Source: Gammaproteobacteria bacterium (GTDB lineage Bacteria > Pseudomonadota > Gammaproteobacteria > GCA-002705445 > GCA-002716945). Taken from it: a DNA stretch of 6,492 bases. The DNA is taken from assembly GCA_002728355.1 (NCBI GenBank), contig PBXG01000015.1, positions 28,844 through 35,335 of the forward strand. The letters run 5' to 3'. Positions 1 to 5,546 of this stretch are shown here, piece after piece. The notes below the pieces were generated by a model. It saw only the letters and a list, made by a program, of their open reading frames with translations, did no database searches and had not been told where the DNA came from. The translations under genes were made by a program, and so were the position numbers. Position 1 is the first letter of the stretch; each line of letters opens with the position of its first letter.

Positions 1-821
1 TTATCAACTTCAAAATTTTCATTAGTGTTTACAAGTGTCGCATGCTCTATTTTAATTGATTCTGCTGCAACGAGAGAAGTCCTTAATCCTATTCCAATAT
101 CTTTTGTTATATTTTGTCCAGCAATAGGTACTACTGCTGTATGCTTTATATTACCGTCTGTGAAAATTGCAATATCTGTAGTACCGCCTCCAATATCAAC
201 CAAACAAACTCCTAATGTTCTCTCCTCTTCAGTTAAGACCGAATAACTTGAGGCAACTGGCTGAAGTACATACTCGTCAGCTTCAATTAAACTATTTTCT
301 ATACACTTATTTAAATTTTTCTTCGCTGTACTGGAACAGGTAATTAGATGTATATTTACGGCTAGTCTCTTACCTGCCATTCCTACAGGCTCTCTGATTC
401 CCATTTGACCATCAATCGAAAAGTACTGAGGTATAACATGTAAAATTTCTTGATCTGGAGGTATATCCATATCTGCTGCCATATCTATCACTTTCTCTTT
501 ATCATCGATAGTAACTTCATCATTGAGAATATTAACTTCAGCATTGCCGTTATAGCTTTTTATATGATCACCTGCTATTCCAGTAATAACAGATTCTATT
601 TTATTTCCTGACATATTGGCGGCCTTATCTTTTGCTCTTTTAATACTAGCTACAGTAGAGTTAATCTCTGAAACAACTCCTTTGTTTAATCCTGTGCATT
701 CATCCTGCCCTACACCAATAATTCGAAGATTGTCTTCATCATCATAATCAGCAACAAGGCATAAAACTTTACTTGTCCCTATATCAAGCGCAATGATTAT
801 CTCATTATTATTTTTAGCCAT
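1..821 (-). CDS. ftsA: FtsA, cell division actin-like protein (3' end outside window)
   Basis: FtsA is the actin-family ATPase that tethers FtsZ filaments to the inner membrane and recruits later divisome proteins. Translation from ATG at 819-821 stays open to the left edge, giving 273 residues of an expected ~410-420. The start MAKNNNEIII runs into the phosphate-1 motif ALDIGTSKV (residues 11-19). The FtsA-specific 1C subdomain lies at about 80-165, with ITGIAGDHI (79-87), LHVIPQYFSIDG (127-138) and GIREPVGMAGKRL (141-153). ASSYSVLTEEER (190-201) and the phosphate-2 motif VDIGGGTTDIAIF (208-220) follow. These match Escherichia coli FtsA closely and separate it from MreB and DnaK. The rest of domain 2 and the C-terminal membrane-binding helix lie beyond the window. 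The gene starts 18 bases after the ftsQ stop with no strong Shine-Dalgarno sequence, so it probably depends on read-on translation from ftsQ. The family assignment is very secure. Confidence 0.96.
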   Translation of the reverse strand, partial: MAKNNNEIIIALDIGTSKVLCLVADYDDEDNLRIIGVGQDECTGLNKGVVSEINSTVASIKRAKDKAANMSGNKIESVITGIAGDHIKSYNGNAEVNILNDEVTIDDKEKVIDMAADMDIPPDQEILHVIPQYFSIDGQMGIREPVGMAGKRLAVNIHLITCSSTAKKNLNKCIENSLIEADEYVLQPVASSYSVLTEEERTLGVCLVDIGGGTTDIAIFTDGNIKHTAVVPIAGQNITKDIGIGLRTSLVAAESIKIEHATLVNTNENFEVD

Positions 822-839
822 AATCTAATATACCATTAA
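822..839 (-). other. ftsQ-ftsA spacer
   Basis: This is the only non-coding DNA in the window. It is too short for a promoter plus leader. Read on the minus strand, it carries an ATG followed two codons later by TAG, just after the ftsQ stop; I regard this as chance in AT-rich DNA. No convincing Shine-Dalgarno sequence precedes the ftsA ATG. Confidence 0.7.
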
Positions 840-1496
840 TTATTCAACTGCAAAACCTGTTGGATATCTCATATCTATACTCATGTAATTATTTTCATAT
901 ATTTCTTGTAATTGAGGAAAAACGTTTATAAGTTCTTCTAGTTTTTTTTCATAATTGGAATATCTGACTTTTATAGCCATATTCTGTAATTTGATATTTA
1001 ACATATCTCTATTTTTTTCGATGGAAATAATATCCTGGCTTGAGCTATCAACTATTAATTTAATATTCTGATATAATTCATACATAAAATTATGAGATGT
1101 TTCTTTACTTGATAATCTCAAAATATCCAATGGACTTCCGGGTATTTTAAAAATTACACCAGTGGTGTCTACATAGTACTCTTGATTGAAGATATATATA
1201 GGATCATACTCATCAAATTTGACTCTGAGCTTTTCAGGCCGCTCAAAATTTACTTGTGCGCGTTTAATCCAATCAATAGATTCTAAACTCTCTTTTATGT
1301 CTCTGAGATTAAGTAAATGCAGTGGCTTTTCAAGAGTAAATTGTAATTTATTTTTTATTGCATCTGTATTACTTCTAATACTTTGATTTTCCAATACAAT
1401 CTCTTTAATGATGTAATGGTTGAAGACAAAAAACTTATATGCATAGATTACTAATATAGAGAACAGAATAATATAAAAAAATTTATTTTTCAGCAT
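840..1496 (-). CDS. ftsQ: FtsQ, bitopic divisome protein with POTRA domain
   Basis: FtsQ is an inner-membrane protein that binds FtsB and FtsL in the periplasm and regulates septal peptidoglycan synthesis by FtsW/FtsI. The 218 residues comprise a tiny cytoplasmic tail (MLKNK), one membrane helix at about 6-24, a POTRA domain at about 28-98, and a beta domain to the C-terminus. Recognisable family blocks are IDWIKRAQVNFERPEKLRV (74-92) with EYDPIYIF after it, YYVDTTGVIFKIPG (107-120), and the terminal DMRYPTGFAVE (208-218), equivalent to the RYDSGAAVGW region of E. coli FtsQ. It is shorter than the 276-residue E. coli protein at both ends: a shorter cytoplasmic tail and no extension after the last strand. 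The ATG at 1494-1496 lies inside ddl (14-base overlap), preceded by GAAGAG ten bases upstream, which suggests translational coupling. Sequence is poorly conserved in this family, but position and blocks make the call firm. Confidence 0.93.
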   Translation of the reverse strand: MLKNKFFYIILFSILVIYAYKFFVFNHYIIKEIVLENQSIRSNTDAIKNKLQFTLEKPLHLLNLRDIKESLESIDWIKRAQVNFERPEKLRVKFDEYDPIYIFNQEYYVDTTGVIFKIPGSPLDILRLSSKETSHNFMYELYQNIKLIVDSSSQDIISIEKNRDMLNIKLQNMAIKVRYSNYEKKLEELINVFPQLQEIYENNYMSIDMRYPTGFAVE

Positions 1497-2463
1497 TAAT
1501 TAATAACTCTTCAACTAGCTGGAGATATGACATGCCTAAATGTTTTGCTGACATAGGTACCAGACTATGACTTGTCATTCCGGGAATAGTATTTATCTCA
1601 ATTAAATTGATATCTTTGTCTATAAAAAAATCAACTCTTCCCCATCCTCTACAGTTTAGTGATTCGAACGCTTTTAAACAAACTTCTTTGATAGATAATT
1701 CTTGTTCAGTACTAAATTCAGGAAACGAAAAGGAGGTATTATCATCCAAATATTTAGCTTCATAATTATAGAATTCTCTTTTTGTCTCAATTTTTATTAT
1801 TGGTAACACTTTTCCGTTTATTATTGGAGCAGTATATTCAGAACCATTAATGAAAGCTTCTATAAGATACTCTGATGAATTATTAGATAATATATCCTTC
1901 TTATCATTTAATAATAAATTTAAATCATCATAAATTTTAATACCGACGCTCGATCCAGAACAGCTTGGTTTAAAAACGAATTTATGATTATTTTCAAAGA
2001 ATACTTCACATTTTTTATTTATTTCAGTTTTTAATTCTGTGATATTGCTATCTTTGTCATCACAAAGATAATTTAATAATTCGGTTGATGTTATAAAATC
2101 TGGTGTTCTTAGTTTATGTTCTGCCCATATTTTTTTTGTAGTGATTTTAGAAAAAGAAGTTGAAGACGATACTGAGTTCGATCCGACATAATCTATTTTT
2201 AAATCTTCAATCCATGACTGAACTAAGCCATCCTCTCCGCCTTTTCCATGGATTAAATTAAAGATAATATCAATAGAATTATTATTTACAAACTCTGACA
2301 ACATTTGCTTATTATTTTTTAGATCTAAAATAAATACTTCATAATCAGAACTTTTAAGAACATCGTATACAGCCTGACCACTCATCAATGATATTTCTCT
2401 TTCTTCAGACCAGCCGCCATAAATTATACATATTTTTTTATTTTTTAAGCTATCTAAAGGCAT
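1483..2463 (-). CDS. ddl: D-alanine--D-alanine ligase (DdlB-type)
   Basis: Ddl joins two D-alanines using ATP, making the dipeptide that MurF adds to the muropeptide precursor in the cytoplasm. The 326-residue ATP-grasp protein carries the N-terminal YGGWSEEREISLMSG (15-29; Glu21 matches E. coli DdlB Glu15), HGKGGEDG (72-79), VFKPSCSGSSVG (163-174), the omega-loop FYNYEAKY (231-238; Lys237 and Tyr238 match Lys215 and Tyr216), WGRVDFF (274-280; Arg276, Asp278), and EINTIPGMTSHSLVP (289-303; Glu289, Asn291, Ser300). The Tyr in the omega-loop points to D-Ala-D-Ala rather than D-Ala-D-lactate. About a dozen extra residues sit around 126-160, before the ATP-binding beta strands, explaining the length above DdlB's 306. 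I choose ATG at 2461-2463, which overlaps the murB stop as TAATG. An in-frame GTG four codons upstream is rejected because the GAGGTG ribosome site falls on it. All catalytic residues appear intact. Confidence 0.97.
   Translation of the reverse strand: MPLDSLKNKKICIIYGGWSEEREISLMSGQAVYDVLKSSDYEVFILDLKNNKQMLSEFVNNNSIDIIFNLIHGKGGEDGLVQSWIEDLKIDYVGSNSVSSSTSFSKITTKKIWAEHKLRTPDFITSTELLNYLCDDKDSNITELKTEINKKCEVFFENNHKFVFKPSCSGSSVGIKIYDDLNLLLNDKKDILSNNSSEYLIEAFINGSEYTAPIINGKVLPIIKIETKREFYNYEAKYLDDNTSFSFPEFSTEQELSIKEVCLKAFESLNCRGWGRVDFFIDKDINLIEINTIPGMTSHSLVPMSAKHLGMSYLQLVEELLINAEK
1507..1512 (-). promoter_or_regulatory. Possible Shine-Dalgarno site of ftsQ inside ddl
   Basis: GAAGAG on the minus strand, within ddl codons, lies ten bases before the ftsQ ATG. 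It is a moderate match and could be only the Glu-Glu codons of the Ddl C-terminus, but position and orientation fit coupled translation. Confidence 0.5.
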
Positions 2464-3314
2464 TAATAAATACACACCTCTTTCTCAATTTTTATATTGT
2501 ATTGCTTCAAAATATCTTTTTTAATTGCCATTATTAAGTCCTCTAAATTTTTACAAGTTCCAGTCCCATCATTAATAAAATAATTACAATGTTTCTTTGA
2601 AACATAAATTCCACCTACCCTAGATACAGTTAATTCTGCTTGATCTATAATTTTACTGGCTGATACTTTACCATTTGGATTTTTAAAAATACACCCAGAC
2701 GACCATTGATTAATTGGTTGTGTTGAAGTTCTTTTATTCATAAAAGAATTGAGTAGTTTTTTATCAAATTTCTTATTTTTGTTAAATTTAAAATAAACAT
2801 CAATAAATGCCTTATGTCTTTTCATATCCACTTTTCTATACGAAACTCTGAAATCTTTTTTCGATAGTTTTACCAGCTTACCCTTGCTATTTACAACTGT
2901 AACAAATTCCACAAGATCCCATATCTCTGAACCAAAAGCGCCAGCATTCATTTTTAAAGATCCACCTATAGTGCCAGGTATACCATGTAAAAATTCAAAA
3001 CCTGATATGTGATTATTATGAGCATATTTTGCTAATCTTGCACATGATGTTCCAGCACTAGCATAAATATTTTTGCTACCAATAATTGATAGGGATTTTT
3101 TTAATCTCTTTAAACATATCAAATCATTTCGATATCCGCTATCCTTGAAAACTATATTTGAACCATTTCCAATTATTAAAGTGTCACTCTTGGTGAAAAT
3201 ATTTTCTAATTTCTTTAAGTCATTTGTATTTTCAGGAAAATATATAACTTTAGCATTGCCGCCTATTCTAATCGTCGTATATTTCTTTAAAGATATGTTT
3301 TTTTCAATTTTCAT
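2463..3314 (-). CDS. murB: UDP-N-acetylenolpyruvoylglucosamine reductase (MurB, short type II-like)
   Basis: MurB is an FAD enzyme that uses NADPH to reduce UDP-GlcNAc-enolpyruvate to UDP-MurNAc, the second committed step of cell wall precursor synthesis. The 283 residues show TTIRIGGNAKV (13-23), the FAD-binding IGNGSNIVF (48-56), HGIPGTIGGSLKMNAGAFG (110-128), FRVSYR (155-160; Arg160 is the substrate-binding Arg), SSGCIFKNP (205-213), KIIDQAEL (221-228), VGGIYVSKKHCNYFIN (233-248) and IEKEV near the end (Glu279, the second catalytic acid). Length and motifs fit the shorter type II form rather than the 342-residue E. coli type. The usual catalytic Ser in G-S-x-F-K-N-P is Cys208 here. The ATG at 3312-3314 is chosen over an in-frame TTG four codons upstream; it gives an 11-base overlap with murG. 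The Shine-Dalgarno sequence is weak, so coupling to murG is likely. murC is not at this junction, where many gammaproteobacteria have it. Confidence 0.96.
   Translation of the reverse strand: MKIEKNISLKKYTTIRIGGNAKVIYFPENTNDLKKLENIFTKSDTLIIGNGSNIVFKDSGYRNDLICLKRLKKSLSIIGSKNIYASAGTSCARLAKYAHNNHISGFEFLHGIPGTIGGSLKMNAGAFGSEIWDLVEFVTVVNSKGKLVKLSKKDFRVSYRKVDMKRHKAFIDVYFKFNKNKKFDKKLLNSFMNKRTSTQPINQWSSGCIFKNPNGKVSASKIIDQAELTVSRVGGIYVSKKHCNYFINDGTGTCKNLEDLIMAIKKDILKQYNIKIEKEVCIY
2475..2480 (-). promoter_or_regulatory. Shine-Dalgarno site of ddl inside murB
   Basis: GAGGTG, preceded by AAA, lies in the last codons of murB, eleven bases before the ddl ATG. This spacing is on the long side but usable. 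The match to the 16S tail is strong and rules out the GTG at 2473-2475, which the site itself overlaps. Confidence 0.7.
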
Positions 3315-4392
3315 TATTTCTGTCAATTAGTTTTAATGAATTTTTAGTAATATTATCAATTGCATGATCAGGAAATATCTTTTTTATGTTAGTAGCTAAA
3401 CTATAAAGTCTATCATTTTTTAGAAGCAAAAGATTTAGTGTGAGTACAAAGTTTTCTATAGATGATTCATTTTGTTCAATGATGATGGCTGCTGAATTTT
3501 GAGCTAAATAGTTTGCGTTTAATAATTGATGGTTGTCTGTTGCAAAAGGAAAGGGAACTAATATAGAAGCTCGACCTATTTTCCCCAATTCAGATAAAGT
3601 CGTAGAACCAGATCTGCAAACTACAAGATTACACCAATCATATAGTTGTTCTATATTATCGGAATATTCAATCACTTCAACATCAACATCATATTTTTTA
3701 TATTTTGACTCTAAAATTAATTTATTATCTTTTCCAGATATATGTTTTATCGAAATACTATTTTTTACAAAATGCGATGCTATGAACGGAAAAGAGTTAT
3801 TTAAAAATTTCGAACCTTGACTTCCTCCTATTACCAATATTCTTAATTGTAATTCATTTATTTTATATATTTCATCAGGAGTTGAGACTTTATTCATTAT
3901 GTCTCGTACAATATTTCCTGTATGAATAATTTTGTTATTATATTTTCTAAAACTTGACGGAAAAGTTTCATAAATTTCTGAAGAAAAATAGTAATTAATC
4001 CTATTAGCAGTTCCTGCAATAGCATTTTGTTCATGAATTACTCTTGGAATTCTTAATATGAAGGATGAAATTATTCCTGCAAAACTCACATAACCACCAA
4101 ATCCAAAAACTAATTTTGGTCTGTATTTTCTCAATATAACTATGCTCTCATAGATAGAAACAAATATTTTTAAGATCCCTATAGCTTTATTTATAAAAGA
4201 CTTGCCTCTGATTCCCTGAGCATTGATAAACAGCAATTCAATTGCATCATTAGAAATTACCTTACTTTCTATGCCTTGTTTTGTACCAATCCAGATAATT
4301 TTATAATTTTTCTTGATATAATTTGATGATAGTGCCAAAGCTGGATATACATGTCCGCCTGTGCCACTTGAAAATATAGCAATGTACTTCAT
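3304..4392 (-). CDS. murG: MurG, lipid II synthase (UDP-GlcNAc transferase)
   Basis: MurG is a peripheral inner-membrane GT-B glycosyltransferase (family GT28) that adds GlcNAc from UDP-GlcNAc to lipid I, giving lipid II on the cytoplasmic face. The 362 residues (E. coli 355) hold the N-terminal G-loop SSGTGGHVYPALAL (8-21), the second glycine-rich loop GFGGYVSFAG (97-106), HEQNAIAGTANR (120-131), GNIVR (159-163), the C-domain loop GGSQGSKFLN (189-198), and the nucleotide-sugar site CRSGSTTLSELG (259-270; Glu268 contacts the UDP ribose in the family) followed by VPFPFATDNHQLLNA (279-293). The hydrophobic, basic stretch at about 64-92 fits the membrane-association face. The ATG at 4390-4392 shares one base with the ftsW stop (TGATG) and has a good AGAGGA site five bases upstream. 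An in-frame TTG one codon earlier is therefore not the start. It ends inside murB, overlapping it by 11 bases. Confidence 0.97.
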   Translation of the reverse strand: MKYIAIFSSGTGGHVYPALALSSNYIKKNYKIIWIGTKQGIESKVISNDAIELLFINAQGIRGKSFINKAIGILKIFVSIYESIVILRKYRPKLVFGFGGYVSFAGIISSFILRIPRVIHEQNAIAGTANRINYYFSSEIYETFPSSFRKYNNKIIHTGNIVRDIMNKVSTPDEIYKINELQLRILVIGGSQGSKFLNNSFPFIASHFVKNSISIKHISGKDNKLILESKYKKYDVDVEVIEYSDNIEQLYDWCNLVVCRSGSTTLSELGKIGRASILVPFPFATDNHQLLNANYLAQNSAAIIIEQNESSIENFVLTLNLLLLKNDRLYSLATNIKKIFPDHAIDNITKNSLKLIDRNNEN

Positions 4393-5546
4393 CAATATCC
4401 TCTTTGAACTCCTTGACTAATTTTTTGTCTATTCTCTATCTGAATTCTAAAGAGAAGACCTATGCAAATAAACATCACAAGAAGGTTTGTTCCGCCATAA
4501 CTTATGAATGGAAGACCCATGCCTTTTGTTGGCAACATACCAATATTCACCATTATATGTATAATTGCTTGAATTGTAATGAGCAATCCGATCATAAAAG
4601 ATAAATTTGAGGCAAAATACAGTTTATTTTCCATACATTTTCTAGCTAGTTTAAAAATTCTCAGGAAAATTATATAAAAGAGCACCACTATTAAAATAGT
4701 GAAAACTAATCCTAATTCTTCTGCAATAAGAGCAAAAATAAAATCATTGTAAGATTCAGGGAGATAAAAAAGTTTTTGCACACTAGAGCCCAATCCTAAT
4801 CCAAAAAAACCTCCTTTACCAAATGCCAAAAGCGAATTCATAAGTTGGTAGCCTGAGCCTGTCGGATCATCCCATGGATTCAAAAATGAAGTTATTCTAC
4901 GCATCCTATAAGGTTGAAAAATTATAAGTGGCAAAATGGATAAGGCAGCCAGAAAAAAATAAGAAAAAAAAGTACGTATATGTAATCCAATTATTAACAT
5001 CAAAGCAAAAAAAGATGTTATTAAAAGAATAATACTGCCTAAATCTCTATGAAAGACAATTAGTAAAGCTAATGCTCCTACAAACACAAGACACTTATTA
5101 AATGATTTATTTACATCATTACGTGAGATATAACTACAAATCCAAATTAATATAAATAGTCGAGATAGTTCTGCCACTTGAATCGTTATGAACCTCAAGT
5201 CAAGCCATCTCAGAGCTCCATTAACCTCACGGCCAAATCCGGGAATAAAAATTACTAATGATAACAAAAATGCTAAAAATAAGAATATCTTTGAATAATT
5301 GTTATAGAAACTTAGTGGTATACGAGAAATAATAGATGCTGAAACAAGGCCAATACAAATATATATTAAGTGTTTAATTGTAAAATAGAACGGATTACCA
5401 GTTTTCTCATATGAAAAATCTAATGTTGCTGACGTTACCATAACAAGTCCGATAGATAATAAAATAACTAACGACATAATAAGAGTATGATCTAAATCTC
5501 TACTTTCGCTTATTAATAATTTTTTTTTTATGAAATCAACTAACAT
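4392..5546 (-). CDS. ftsW: FtsW, septal peptidoglycan glycosyltransferase (SEDS family)
   Basis: FtsW is the SEDS polymerase that, with its partner FtsI, builds septal peptidoglycan strands from lipid II. The 384-residue protein has a short cytoplasmic N-terminus (1-19) and about ten hydrophobic membrane segments, beginning near 21-40, 58-75 and 85-103. Family landmarks are VMVTSA (35-40), GALRWLDL (110-117), IQVAELSR (122-129), HRDLGS (166-171), FLNPWDDPTGSGYQLMNSLLA (221-241), GLGLGSSVQKLFYLPE (249-264), NDFIFALIAEELG (267-279), and GMLPTKGMGLPFISYGG (336-352). Asp268 is the position of the essential catalytic Asp in this family (E. coli Asp297). The PTKG and FISYGG blocks, and the location between murD and murG, favour FtsW over RodA. 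Oddities are Val instead of Pro in the QPAE motif and Arg instead of Pro in PDLG. The ATG at 5544-5546 lies inside murD (11-base overlap); the ribosome site is weak. Codons 6-9 contain a ten-base A tract. Confidence 0.97.
   Translation of the reverse strand: MLVDFIKKKLLISESRDLDHTLIMSLVILLSIGLVMVTSATLDFSYEKTGNPFYFTIKHLIYICIGLVSASIISRIPLSFYNNYSKIFLFLAFLLSLVIFIPGFGREVNGALRWLDLRFITIQVAELSRLFILIWICSYISRNDVNKSFNKCLVFVGALALLIVFHRDLGSIILLITSFFALMLIIGLHIRTFFSYFFLAALSILPLIIFQPYRMRRITSFLNPWDDPTGSGYQLMNSLLAFGKGGFFGLGLGSSVQKLFYLPESYNDFIFALIAEELGLVFTILIVVLFYIIFLRIFKLARKCMENKLYFASNLSFMIGLLITIQAIIHIMVNIGMLPTKGMGLPFISYGGTNLLVMFICIGLLFRIQIENRQKISQGVQRGY
4398..4403 (-). promoter_or_regulatory. Shine-Dalgarno site of murG
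   Basis: AGAGGA, read on the minus strand inside the end of ftsW, stands five bases before the murG ATG. It is the best-placed ribosome site in the window and fixes the murG start at the ATG that overlaps the ftsW stop, not at the TTG one codon upstream. Confidence 0.8.
5520..5529 (-). repeat. Ten-base A tract in ftsW codons 6-9
   Basis: The coding strand has ten consecutive A residues, encoding the three lysines of FIKKKLL near the FtsW N-terminus. It is the longest homopolymer I found in the window; others reach about eight. It lies just beyond the murD stop, so only ftsW would be affected by slippage. Confidence 0.85.

Noticed and set aside
25..246. Plus-strand open frame opposite ftsA
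   Set aside because: It lies wholly antisense to a clearly conserved FtsA coding region and its translation shows no family motif.
1186..1386. Plus-strand open frame opposite ftsQ
   Set aside because: It is a shadow of the POTRA-coding part of ftsQ, with no motif and no ribosome site that I could see.
840..2463. Internal promoters for ftsQ or ftsA/ftsZ within ddl and ftsQ, as in E. coli
   Set aside because: TATAAT-like hexamers are everywhere in DNA this AT-rich, and I could not single out any -35/-10 pair with confidence.
2464..2475. GTG start for ddl giving four extra residues
   Set aside because: The GTG overlaps the GAGGTG ribosome site itself, so initiation there is not feasible; the ATG at 2461-2463 is favoured.
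3315..3326. TTG start for murB giving four extra residues
   Set aside because: An ATG follows four codons later, directly before the conserved N-terminus, and no ribosome site precedes the TTG.
3073..3330. Plus-strand open frame opposite murB
   Set aside because: It is antisense to conserved MurB sequence. Its hydrophobicity is what AT-rich antisense DNA of Lys/Asn codons produces.
3533..3820. Plus-strand open frame opposite murG
   Set aside because: It is antisense to the MurG nucleotide-sugar domain, whose motifs explain the sequence.
4393..4395. TTG start for murG one codon upstream
   Set aside because: The adjacent ATG has the better distance to AGAGGA and is the stronger start codon.
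4404..4604. Plus-strand open frame opposite the ftsW 3' end
   Set aside because: It is antisense to the FtsW GMLPTKG/FISYGG region and has no recognisable features.
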